A stretch of 64,000 bases of DNA, taken from positions 33,191 through 97,190 of the forward strand of contig LMSR01000001.1 in the NCBI GenBank assembly GCA_001429555.1. The letters are read 5' to 3'. Position 1 is the first letter of the stretch. Each line of letters starts with the position of its first letter. Source of the DNA: Nocardioides sp. Soil797 (GTDB taxonomy: Bacteria > Actinomycetota > Actinomycetes > Propionibacteriales > Nocardioidaceae). Shown here piece after piece: positions 1 to 7,416 of the stretch. Made by a program: the position numbers and the translations under genes. The notes beneath the pieces are model-generated. The model did no database searches and was not told the origin of the DNA. It was given only the letters and a program-made list of their open reading frames with translations.

Positions 1-731
1 ATCAGGCGCCAGACGGTGATCACGCCGGTGATCTTCGACCAGTCGTACTGGTGACCTTCCTGGATGCCGAAGACCAGGCAGAACATGCCGGCACCGGAAA
101 GGGCGACGCCCAGCCAGTCGAAGGAGTGCTGATGGGTCTCGAGAGACGGCACCAGGCGGTGGGCCAGGACGTAGGCGATGATGCCGACCGGGATGTTGAC
201 GAAGAAGACCCACTCCCAGCCGAGCTGGCCGACCAGGACGCCCCCGAGCAGCGGACCGACCAGGGTGGCCACGCCGGCGGTCGCGCCCCACAGCGACATG
301 GCCTGGCCGCGGCGGGCCGCGGGGAAGATGCGGGTGATGATCGCCATCGTCTGGGGCGCCATCATCGCGGCGCCGAAGCCCTGCAACACCCTGGCGCCGA
401 TCAGCATCTCGACCGTGCCGGTCAGGCCGCACCACAGGGACGCGATCGTGAAGACGGTCAGCCCGGCGAGGTAGAGCCGCTTCGGGCCGAACCGGTCACC
501 GAGGCGACCCGTGATCAGCACCGGGACGGCGTACGCCAGGAGGTAGGCGCTGGTGACCCAGACGACGGAGTTCACCTCGGCATCGAGGTCGCTCATGATG
601 TCGGGGGTCGCGACCGTCACGATGGTCATGTCGACCAGGATCATGAAGAAGCCGAGGCAGAGCGCGAACAGCGCGGGCCATGGGTTCGTCTCGTGCGCGG
701 CTGGTGCGGGGGTGGTGTCGGTGTCTGTCAC
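1..731 (-). CDS. MFS drug exporter, DHA2 (EmrB/QacA) type, partial at left edge
   Basis: N-terminal ~243 residues of a major facilitator antiporter; the 3' part lies outside the window. Directly visible are a first membrane helix with the DHA2-like stretch [14 protein letters not shown], motif A ([11 protein letters not shown]) after helix 2, and a motif C-like GPLLGGVL followed by [12 protein letters not shown]. Proteins of this type export drugs or other hydrophobic compounds using the proton gradient and normally have 14 helices. I place the start at GTG 731; an in-frame TTG at 743 is the alternative, with AAGGG 3 nt upstream of it. The gene is divergent from a small membrane protein and a winged-helix regulator and shares a double palindromic operator with them, so local repression is likely (inference). 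Substrate unknown. Confidence 0.88.
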   Translation of the reverse strand, partial: MTDTDTTPAPAAHETNPWPALFALCLGFFMILVDMTIVTVATPDIMSDLDAEVNSVVWVTSAYLLAYAVPVLITGRLGDRFGPKRLYLAGLTVFTIASLWCGLTGTVEMLIGARVLQGFGAAMMAPQTMAIITRIFPAARRGQAMSLWGATAGVATLVGPLLGGVLVGQLGWEWVFFVNIPVGIIAYVLAHRLVPSLETHQHSFDWLGVALSGAGMFCLVFGIQEGHQYDWSKITGVITVWRL

Positions 732-785
732 GGGAACAGTCAACACCCTTGCAGTGACAAAGCAATCGCAATGCATCCACTCTTG

Positions 786-826
786 CTTTCCAAAGCGGAA
801 AGTGATTGACTTTCCGGCATGGAAAA
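786..826. promoter_or_regulatory. Double operator, two TTTCC-N5-GGAAA palindromes
   Basis: Two inverted repeats of the same form lie between the divergent MFS gene and the membrane-protein/regulator pair: CTTTCC-N5-GGAAAG at 786-802 and TTTCC-N5-GGAAA at 811-825. Their centres are 24 bp apart. The second palindrome contains the start codon of the rightward gene. Identical arms with different 5-bp spacers indicate a protein-binding site rather than chance. The obvious candidate ligand is the winged-helix protein encoded at 1289-1606 (inference). Confidence 0.7.
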
Positions 827-1292
827 CCATGACAGCATCCGTGCCAGGCAGGCCCTGGAATCCATTGCGGCCACCCGATCGGACCTGGCCGATCGCCTGG
901 TGACGCCGTGGTTCCACTACCCGGTCCTGGCGGCGTTGCTGAGCGGGATGGTGCTGGTCTACGGCCTCGATCGCTTCCGCGACTCCCCGTTGCGGACCCT
1001 CTTCGCATTCGTGGTGATCCTCGGCAGCCTGGGGCTCGTCCAGGTCCACACCCGGATGACCGGTGTGCAGGTCGGGCGACCGGCTGGCCCTCGCAGCAAG
1101 TGGATGCTCTTCGTCTTCGCGATCGGTCTTCTCGCGCCCCTGTTGTGGGTGGTCATCACCGAGCCGGGCTGGGGCGTCGTACTCGCTCTGGCGGCGTTCG
1201 TCCTCGTGTTCACCGTCCTCTGCGGCCGGGCGTACGACACGGCCCTCCGTGCCGACCTGCGCGGCGGACCCAACGGAACCGACCGTCGATGA
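819..1292 (+). CDS. Small integral membrane protein, four predicted helices
   Basis: 157 residues. A short polar N-terminus (residues 1-28) is followed by four hydrophobic segments near residues 32-50, 56-74, 91-113 and 114-135, then a basic tail. I recognise no catalytic motif. Start ATG 819 lies inside the second operator palindrome and has no Shine-Dalgarno sequence, so a leaderless or heavily repressed transcript is plausible. The stop overlaps the start of the downstream winged-helix regulator by 4 bp (ATGA), which implies translational coupling. A membrane protein paired with a small regulator of this type is a recurring actinobacterial arrangement. Function unknown. Confidence 0.8.
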   Translation: MENHDSIRARQALESIAATRSDLADRLVTPWFHYPVLAALLSGMVLVYGLDRFRDSPLRTLFAFVVILGSLGLVQVHTRMTGVQVGRPAGPRSKWMLFVFAIGLLAPLLWVVITEPGWGVVLALAAFVLVFTVLCGRAYDTALRADLRGGPNGTDRR

Positions 1293-1606
1293 GCCAGCCC
1301 ACGACCGATGGGGCGAAGTTCGACGAGATCGTCCATGCCCCCAACCGGCTGCAGATCTGCGCTCTCCTGGTGACCGCCGACCGAGCCGAGTTCGCCGCCA
1401 TCCGCGACAGCCTCGGGGTGGCCGACTCGGTCGCCAGCAAGCACCTCAAGGTGCTCGCCGACGCCGGCTACGTGAAGCTCGACAAGCCCCAGGGGGAGGG
1501 GCGGGTGCGCACCTGGGCCAGCCTCACCAAGGAGGGGAGGAGGGCCTTCGCCGGCCACGTGGCCGAGCTGCGCCGGTTGGCCGCCGGCCTCGACGTCCAA
1601 CCATGA
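1289..1606 (+). CDS. Winged-helix transcriptional regulator (ArsR/MarR-like)
   Basis: 105 residues, almost entirely one winged-helix domain. The recognition-helix region reads [19 protein letters not shown] and is followed by a wing ([10 protein letters not shown]), as in the compact PF13601-type/ArsR-like repressors. No metal-binding cysteines are present, so metal sensing is unlikely. ATG 1289 overlaps the stop of the upstream membrane protein by 4 bp. The paired TTTCC-N5-GGAAA sites at 786-826 are the probable binding sites, which would give autoregulation plus control of the divergent MFS exporter (inference). Inducer unknown. Confidence 0.85.
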   Translation: MSQPTTDGAKFDEIVHAPNRLQICALLVTADRAEFAAIRDSLGVADSVASKHLKVLADAGYVKLDKPQGEGRVRTWASLTKEGRRAFAGHVAELRRLAAGLDVQP

Positions 1607-1643
1607 TGCGAGCGCCGTGGGGGCGCGTGGCAGGCTGGGCGGC

Positions 1644-2057
1644 ATGAGCCACGTTGACCTGATGGCGGGACCCCCGCCCACCCACCTGCCCGAAGACCCC
1701 GCTGCCACCGAGCTCGCCGGGGGAACCGCCCCTGTCGAGGTGGTGCGCAGCCGTCCCGAGTCGCCCTTCGCCTGGGCTGCACTCGCCGAGCAGGCCGTCG
1801 AGCAGGGTGCCGACGACGTCACTGTCTATGCCTACTCCCGCGTCGGGTACCACCGCTCTCTCGACATGCTGCGCCGCAACGGCTGGAAGGGCCACGGCCC
1901 GGTCCCGTGGGAGCACGAGCCGAACCGCGGCTTCCTGCGCTCGCTGGCACTGCTGGCCAAGTCGGCGAAGGCGATCGGTGAGCAGGCCGAGTGGGACCGC
2001 TGCTCGGAGTTCCTTCGCGACTCCAGCCCCACGGCGTACGCCGAGTTGCTGGGCTGA
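1644..2057 (+). CDS. DUF3151 family protein
   Basis: 137 residues, soluble, no signal peptide. It matches the actinobacterial DUF3151 family by its conserved central stretch (FAWAALAE, YAYSRVGYHRSLDMLRRNGWKG, EPNRGFLRSL). The family is widespread in Actinobacteria, has no established biochemical role, and often sits near fructose-bisphosphate aldolase. The start at ATG 1644 is chosen because the family begins near this point. A CAGGCT hexamer 7 nt upstream is a one-mismatch version of the leaderless -10 box seen at other genes here. The gene converges on lysK, with structured repeat copy A between them. Confidence 0.85.
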   Translation: MSHVDLMAGPPPTHLPEDPAATELAGGTAPVEVVRSRPESPFAWAALAEQAVEQGADDVTVYAYSRVGYHRSLDMLRRNGWKGHGPVPWEHEPNRGFLRSLALLAKSAKAIGEQAEWDRCSEFLRDSSPTAYAELLG

Positions 2058-2100
2058 GCGCGTCGCATACCGGCGTGCCTGCCGGGGGCCGACGTGGGCC

Positions 2101-2176
2101 GGCACTTGTGCGGTGCTGTTGACGTTTTCACACGTCACAGCGCGTGTTCAGCGACCATAACCCCGCGTTACTCGAG
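2101..2176 (-). repeat. 76-bp structured intergenic repeat, copy A
   Basis: Read on the minus strand this segment aligns without gaps to 36603-36678 on the plus strand, 64 of 76 positions identical by my count. Shared landmarks are CTCGAG, a small hairpin TAAC-GCGGG-GTTA, and a larger hairpin GCTGTGAC...GTC-a-ACAGC whose loop region differs between the copies. It starts 12 nt after the lysK stop and is oriented with lysK, so it would lie in the lysK 3' UTR. No coding potential seen. Confidence 0.75.
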
Positions 2177-2188
2177 CAGGGGTGCGCG

Positions 2189-3892
2189 CTACAGCGGGGA
2201 AGTGAGGAGGGTGCGGACCTTCTCGGAGCCGAGGGCCACGATCAGCGTCGGCAGGCGCGGGCCACGGTCCTTGTCGACCAGGAGGTTGTAGAGCAGCCGG
2301 AAGAACGCCTTCTGGTCGGCCTTGACCTCGTCGGTCGGCGCGTCGTCGATGGCCAGCCCGTGCGCCAGCTTCGGCACGCCGTAGACCACGGACGTGACCT
2401 CGTCGAGGTCTGAGGAGGTGGGCAGGTTCTCCAGGAGCAGTGAGATCCACTGCGCCTCGGTGTCGCTCAGGGAGCCCAGGCGTGCGGTGTCCGGCGAGTC
2501 CCGCACGGTCGTACGGTCCTCGGCGTCGACGAAGTCGGTGGTCCACTGCATCGCCCGGTCGAGCCGCGGCTGCAGGTCGGCGACGGAGTCGTGCTCGTGG
2601 CCGACCCGGCCGATGATCTGGCTGATCATGTCCGCGGACCCGGCGGTGACGTCGGCCACCGAGGCCAGCGTGCGGAACGGGACGACGACCGCGGGGGTCG
2701 GCAGCGTGCCGGCAGTCGTGGTCGCCGAGGCGCGCTCGAAGGCCAGCACCTGGGCGTCACGCTTGTCGGGGTTCGCCGCCTTGCGGGTCAGCGCGTCCCA
2801 CTCGTCGTAGAGGCGCACCACCTCGGGACCGAACTCGACGTTGAAGGCCTGCTTGGGCTGCCGGCGCACGTAGAGCCAGCGCAGGATCGGCGCCTCGAGC
2901 ACCTGCAGGGCATCGGCCGCGGTGGGGACACCACCCTTGGAGGACGACATCTTCGCCATCCCGGCGACGCCGACGAACGAGTAGCCGACGAACGACGGCG
3001 CGCGGCCGCCGTAGACGGCCTTCACCAACTCCTTGCCGACGGTGTACGACGACCCGGGGGAGGCGTGGTCGACCCCGCCCGGCTCGAAGTCGACGCCCTC
3101 GAAGGCCCAGCGCATCGGCCAGTCGACCTTCCAGACCAGCTTGCCCTCGCTCTGCGTGGCGAGGTTGGTGATGCCCTCGTAGGAGCACGACGTGCACGTG
3201 TAGGCGAGGTCGGTCGACTCGTCGTCGTACGACGTGACGGTGGTGGTGTCGCGCCCGCAGTCACGGCAGTAGGGCTTGTAGGGGAAGCGGGCCAACACGT
3301 CCTCACCGGTGGGCTCGTCCTCGACGGTGACCGAGTCCTCGAGGGCGGCGGCCTCCTGCTCCGACTCGGCCACCGGCGCGGCGGCCTTGGTGCGGTAGCG
3401 GGCCAGCACCTGCTCGATGCGGTCGCGGTTGCGGACGGCGACGAGGATCTGCTCGGTGTAGGTGCCGGCCCGGTAGAGCTCGGTCTGTGACAGCTCGTCC
3501 ATCTCGACCCCCATCGCGGCCAGCGCCTCCTGGAGTGGCGCCTTGAAGTGCGCGGCCCAGGAGTCGTGGCAGTCCCATGGGTCGGGGACGGAGGAGAGGG
3601 GGCGGCCGATGTGCTCGCTCCAGGACTCGTCGACGCCGGCCGGCACCTTGCGGAAGCGGTCGTAGTCGTCCCACGAGTGCAGGTGGCGCACGTTGAGCCC
3701 GCGGGAGCGCAGCTCCTCCGCGACGAAGTGGACGGTCAGGAACTCGCGCAGGTTGCCCAGGTGGATCGGGCCCGAGGGGCTGGCACCCGAGGCGACGGTG
3801 ATCAGGTCTGCGTCCTCGCCGGCGTGGCGTACGGCGTCGTCGGCGGCCCGGGTCACCCAGTCGCTCGGGTTCTGTGGTCCGCCTCGTGCCAT
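2189..3892 (-). CDS. lysK: Class I lysyl-tRNA synthetase
   Basis: 567 residues. Charges tRNA-Lys; class I LysRS is the archaeal-type enzyme found in some bacteria in place of class II LysS. The HIGH-equivalent PIHLGN lies at residues 42-47 and the KMSKS-equivalent KMSSSK at 314-319. A zinc knuckle is formed by CRDC (209-212) and CTSC (233-236). The first 30 or so codons of the longer open frame lack family similarity; ATG 3892 is chosen because AGGAG sits 9 nt upstream. A TAGCGT hexamer at 3936-3941 is a plausible -10 with a ~43-nt leader. Divergent from a LuxR-type regulator. Whether a class II enzyme exists elsewhere cannot be seen here. Confidence 0.97.
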   Translation of the reverse strand: MARGGPQNPSDWVTRAADDAVRHAGEDADLITVASGASPSGPIHLGNLREFLTVHFVAEELRSRGLNVRHLHSWDDYDRFRKVPAGVDESWSEHIGRPLSSVPDPWDCHDSWAAHFKAPLQEALAAMGVEMDELSQTELYRAGTYTEQILVAVRNRDRIEQVLARYRTKAAAPVAESEQEAAALEDSVTVEDEPTGEDVLARFPYKPYCRDCGRDTTTVTSYDDESTDLAYTCTSCSYEGITNLATQSEGKLVWKVDWPMRWAFEGVDFEPGGVDHASPGSSYTVGKELVKAVYGGRAPSFVGYSFVGVAGMAKMSSSKGGVPTAADALQVLEAPILRWLYVRRQPKQAFNVEFGPEVVRLYDEWDALTRKAANPDKRDAQVLAFERASATTTAGTLPTPAVVVPFRTLASVADVTAGSADMISQIIGRVGHEHDSVADLQPRLDRAMQWTTDFVDAEDRTTVRDSPDTARLGSLSDTEAQWISLLLENLPTSSDLDEVTSVVYGVPKLAHGLAIDDAPTDEVKADQKAFFRLLYNLLVDKDRGPRLPTLIVALGSEKVRTLLTSPL

Positions 3893-3964
3893 GGTGACGC
3901 GCTCCTGAAGGTTCGGGTGGGTTGGCCAAGGGGAAACGCTACCCGAGCCCGTCCGAACGCATGA

Positions 3965-4009
3965 ATGGGCGGCGAAATGGTCCATCCCCAGCCCATTTTC
4001 GACGCCCAT
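3965..4009. promoter_or_regulatory. Long imperfect inverted repeat between lysK and a regulator gene
   Basis: In the 232-bp divergent region, ATGGGCG-g-CGAAA-TGG (3965-3980) pairs with CCA-t-TTTCG-a-CGCCCAT (3993-4009): 15 base pairs interrupted by one mismatch and one bulge around a 12-nt loop. It lies upstream of the lysK -10 candidate, so it is not in the lysK leader as I place it. It could be an operator or part of an upstream transcript. The rest of 3893-4124 holds a degenerate 15-bp direct repeat (4065-4079 and 4089-4103) containing TTGACA. Confidence 0.45.
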
Positions 4010-4124
4010 CAGGTGCGGCCGTGCGGTCAAAACCCCCGCGATGTCACCGTCCAGCCTGCCTGTGGGGACATCTTGACACCGTTCCGGAGGGACGTCCTGT
4101 CACAAAGGAGCCACTGGCCTTAAC

Positions 4125-5102
4125 ATGCCAGTCATGTCCCTGCGACAGTTGGACGTGCTGGCCGTGCTCGGCATCTCCCCCCTCGATGTCGAGTGGTACC
4201 AACGGCTCCGTCCCCACTCCGGCGCCGCGCTGGAGGACGCCGCCTCCGCCCTGGCCGTGGACCCCGCCGAGCTCCGGCGCCGGCTCGAGCCACTGGTCGA
4301 AGCCGGCGTCGCCTCGGTGGACGACGACAGGTTGACCGTCCCGTCGGGAGCGGACCTGCTGGCCCGCGTGGTCGCGGCGGAGGCTGACCAGCTGCGCTCG
4401 GTGGTCGACCGACTGGAGCGACTGCGGGTCTCGATCCCCGACATCAGTGGGATGCTCAGCGAGCAGCCGACCGGCCCCGGGCTGGCCGACGTGGAGCTGC
4501 GCACCAGCCACGACGTCCACGCCACGCTGCGCTCCTGGGTCGGTGAGTCCCGCGCCGACCTGATGTGGTTGCGGCCCGACCAGTGGACCCTGCCCCAGGA
4601 GCCGGACATGAGCCGGGCCGTGCGGCGCGCCCTCTCCCGCGGGCAGCGGTCCCGGGCTATCTATCCGGTACGGGTCCTGGAGGATGCGCCGCGCTCCCTG
4701 TTCGATCGCATGGACGCCGGGGAGGAGGTCCGACTGGTCCCGGAGGTGCCCAGCCGGATGGCCGTCGTGGCGGGCGTCGGCGCCGTCGTTCCCGACGAGT
4801 GGGGCGTCGACAACCAACGTCGCATCCTGCTTCGCCATGCCGGCATGACCGCCGTACTGGCCGACCTGTTCGAGGAGATCTGGTCCCGGGCGGTGGTGGT
4901 CCCGGGGGCGGCGAGCGGCGACACGCACCGCCGTCTGATGCTGCAGCAGATGAGTCGTGGCGTCCGCGACGAGCAGATCGCCCGCACGATGGGCCTGAGC
5001 CTGCGCACCGTACGCCGGCGAGTCGCCGACCTGATGCAGGAGCTCGACGCCGACACCCGTTTCCAGGCCGGCGCCGAGGCGGTCCGCCGCGGTTGGATCT
5101 AG
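4125..5102 (+). CDS. LuxR-type C-terminal HTH regulator with TrmB/IclR-like N-terminus
   Basis: 325 residues. The N-terminal ~60 residues resemble a winged-helix segment (AASALAVDPAELRRRLEPLVEAGVAS). The middle is a ~170-residue sensor-like domain with no motif I can assign. The C-terminus (about 270-325) is a LuxR/NarL-type helix-turn-helix (RDEQIARTMGLSLRTVRRRVADLM). This architecture is common among Actinobacteria and its ligands are mostly unknown. Start is ATG 4125 or ATG 4134; AAGGAG at 4105-4110 is rather distant from both. Converges on the lipid kinase gene with a 27-bp gap. Confidence 0.82.
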   Translation: MPVMSLRQLDVLAVLGISPLDVEWYQRLRPHSGAALEDAASALAVDPAELRRRLEPLVEAGVASVDDDRLTVPSGADLLARVVAAEADQLRSVVDRLERLRVSIPDISGMLSEQPTGPGLADVELRTSHDVHATLRSWVGESRADLMWLRPDQWTLPQEPDMSRAVRRALSRGQRSRAIYPVRVLEDAPRSLFDRMDAGEEVRLVPEVPSRMAVVAGVGAVVPDEWGVDNQRRILLRHAGMTAVLADLFEEIWSRAVVVPGAASGDTHRRLMLQQMSRGVRDEQIARTMGLSLRTVRRRVADLMQELDADTRFQAGAEAVRRGWI

Positions 5103-5129
5103 CGAAGCTGGGACGCCGGCCCGAGTGAC

Positions 5130-6023
5130 TCAGCGGGTCAGCAGGTAGGCGCCCGGCTCGACCCGCCACGTACGCCGGGTCTCGGGCCCGTGGAGCTCGC
5201 CGTCGGCGCTGGTCCAGAACTCCTCGCCGGCAACCGTGACAGACGTGCCCCGCATGGTCAGTACGTCGTCATGGGACGCGTGCTCGCCCTTCGTGAGCAG
5301 GGCCGCGAAGTTGACCTTCGACCAGCCCTGCACCGCGCGGGAGATCATCACGTCGATGGTGCCGTCCGTCGGCTCGGCGTCGGGGTTCAACGTGGTCCCG
5401 CCGCCGACGTCGGAGCCGTTGCCGAGGGAGACCATCAGCACGGGTTGATCGAGGTCGTTGACCACGGTGCCGTCCACCTCGACCTTCAGACGCAGGACGT
5501 GGGGTCGCAGCGCGGCCAGCGCGGCCCCGATGGGGTAGCCGATCTTGCCCAGCTTCACCTTGCCGAGCACACCCTTGACGGCCGAGCCGAGGCGCCCGGC
5601 CTGGGCGCTGGCGCCGAGGTGGACGTTGTTGACCACGATGTCGCCGAACTCGTCGACGAGCAGGTCGGTGGGGGTCGGCTTCCCGTGCAGCACGGTCCGG
5701 GCCGCCTTGGCCGGGTCTTCGGAGATGCCGGCGCTGCGGGCGAAGTCGTTGCCGGTGCCGAGGGGGATCAGGCCCAGCACCTTGCCGGACAGCTCGTTGC
5801 GGCGGTGCAGGGCGGCCACGACGGCGTGGATGCTGCCGTCACCCCCGGCGATCACGATCCGTCGGGACCCGGCCCGGTGCAGCACTCCGTCGAGCTCGCC
5901 GGGGTTGGCGGTCGCGGCGATCTCGACGCTCGATTCCGCGCGGAGCACGTCGAGAGCGAGCTCGAGGTTGGCCTGGTCGGAGCTCCCGGCCTGGGAGTTG
6001 GTGATCAGCAGCAGTGGTTCCAC
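5130..6023 (-). CDS. Diacylglycerol kinase family lipid kinase
   Basis: 297 residues. Contains the diacylglycerol kinase catalytic core: nucleotide-binding GGDGS at residues 60-64 and PLGTGNDFAR near 87-96, followed by the beta-sandwich C-terminal domain with DGTIDVMISR. Members phosphorylate diacylglycerol, sphingoid bases or related lipids at the inner membrane face; the substrate cannot be read from sequence. The start is GTG 6023 with no Shine-Dalgarno; TATGGT lies 8 nt upstream (6032-6037), fitting a leaderless -10. Divergent from purA. Confidence 0.93.
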   Translation of the reverse strand: MEPLLLITNSQAGSSDQANLELALDVLRAESSVEIAATANPGELDGVLHRAGSRRIVIAGGDGSIHAVVAALHRRNELSGKVLGLIPLGTGNDFARSAGISEDPAKAARTVLHGKPTPTDLLVDEFGDIVVNNVHLGASAQAGRLGSAVKGVLGKVKLGKIGYPIGAALAALRPHVLRLKVEVDGTVVNDLDQPVLMVSLGNGSDVGGGTTLNPDAEPTDGTIDVMISRAVQGWSKVNFAALLTKGEHASHDDVLTMRGTSVTVAGEEFWTSADGELHGPETRRTWRVEPGAYLLTR

Positions 6024-6128
6024 GATCCGTGACCATACAGTCGGCTTTGGTAGCGTGTGGTCGCAAGAGCCCGTTTCAGCACTTGCGCTGTTGTCGGGCT
6101 GTTTCCATGTCTACGGAGGGGGCACTCC

Positions 6129-7415
6129 ATGCCCGCGATCATCGTTCTTGGCGCCCAGTGGGGCGACGAAGGCAAGGGCAAGGCGACCGACCTGCTCGCC
6201 CAGGACACCGCCATCGACTACGTGGTCCGCACCAGCGGTGGACACAATGCCGGCCACACGATCGTGGTCAACGGTGAGAAGTTCGCCACCCACCTGCTGC
6301 CCAGCGGCATCCTCACGCCCGGCGCCACGTCCGTGATCGCGAACGGGGTCGTGGTCTCACCCGAGGCGCTGTTCCGTGAGCTCGACAGCCTGATCGAGCG
6401 GGGCGTGGAGGTGGCCGACCTCAAGGTGAGTGCCAACGCCCACGTGATCGCGTCCTACCACTCCACGATCGACAAGGTCTCCGAGCGCTTCCTCGGCAAG
6501 AACAACATCGGTACGACGGGGCGCGGCATCGGGCCGGCGTACTCCGACAAGGTGAACCGCTACGGCGTGCGCGTCGCGGACCTCTTCGACGAGAAGATCC
6601 TGCGCCAGAAGATCGAAGCGGCGCTCGACGTGCGCAACCACCTGCTCACCAAGGTCTACAACCGCCGCGCCATCGAGGTCGAGGCCGTCGTCGAGGAGCT
6701 CACCCAGTACGTCGACCGCTTGCGGCCGATGGTCGCCGACACGTCCCTGCTGCTCAACCAGGCCCTCGACGCCGACAAGACGGTGCTCTTCGAGGGCGCC
6801 CAGGCGACGATGCTCGACGTCGACCACGGCACCTATCCGTTCGTGACCAGCAGCAACCCGGTCTCCGGTGGCGTGTGCGTCGGTGCCGGTGTCGGCCCGA
6901 CCCGCATCGACCGGGTGATCGGCGTGATCAAGGCCTACACGACGCGCGTCGGCTCGGGCCCGTTCCCGACCGAGCTGTTCGACGAGGACGGCGTCCAGCT
7001 GCAGACGCTCGGCGGTGAGATCGGTGTCTCCACCGGCCGCACCCGCCGCTGTGGCTGGTACGACTCGGTGATCGCCCGCTACGCCACCCGGGTCAACGGG
7101 CTCACCGAGTTCTTCCTGACCAAGCTCGACATCCTGGGCGCGTGGGAGCGCATCCCGGTCTGCGTCGGCTACGAGATCGACGGGAAGCGGGTCGACGAGA
7201 TGCCGATGACGCAGACCGAGTTCCACCATGCCAAGCCGGTCTATGAGTTCTTCGACGGCTGGAACACCGACATCTCCGACTGCCGTCGCTTCGAGGAGCT
7301 CCCGAAGAACGCGCAGGTCTACGTGAAGGCCCTCGAGGAGCTCAGCGGTGCGCCGTTCTGGGGCGTCGGGGTCGGCCCGGGTCGCGAGCAGACGATCGTG
7401 GTCCACCCCGGCTGA
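6129..7415 (+). CDS. purA: Adenylosuccinate synthetase
   Basis: 428 residues, full family length. Catalyses IMP + Asp + GTP to adenylosuccinate, the first committed AMP step. The P-loop GDEGKGK sits at residues 12-18 with catalytic Asp13, and GHNAGHT carries catalytic His; [12 protein letters not shown] and [12 protein letters not shown] are family signatures. ATG 6129 is chosen because GGAGGGGG ends 6 nt upstream. The ~70-nt leader begins after a TAGCGT hexamer (6051-6056), so purA looks leadered, unlike purC/D/F/L. Its stop is 1 bp from the stop of the convergent FG-GAP kinase gene. Confidence 0.98.
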   Translation: MPAIIVLGAQWGDEGKGKATDLLAQDTAIDYVVRTSGGHNAGHTIVVNGEKFATHLLPSGILTPGATSVIANGVVVSPEALFRELDSLIERGVEVADLKVSANAHVIASYHSTIDKVSERFLGKNNIGTTGRGIGPAYSDKVNRYGVRVADLFDEKILRQKIEAALDVRNHLLTKVYNRRAIEVEAVVEELTQYVDRLRPMVADTSLLLNQALDADKTVLFEGAQATMLDVDHGTYPFVTSSNPVSGGVCVGAGVGPTRIDRVIGVIKAYTTRVGSGPFPTELFDEDGVQLQTLGGEIGVSTGRTRRCGWYDSVIARYATRVNGLTEFFLTKLDILGAWERIPVCVGYEIDGKRVDEMPMTQTEFHHAKPVYEFFDGWNTDISDCRRFEELPKNAQVYVKALEELSGAPFWGVGVGPGREQTIVVHPG

Positions 7416-7416
7416 C

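Noticed and set aside
3893..4030. N-terminal extension of lysK to 4030
   Set aside because: The extra 46 residues lack LysRS similarity, and ATG 3892 has a well-placed AGGAG.
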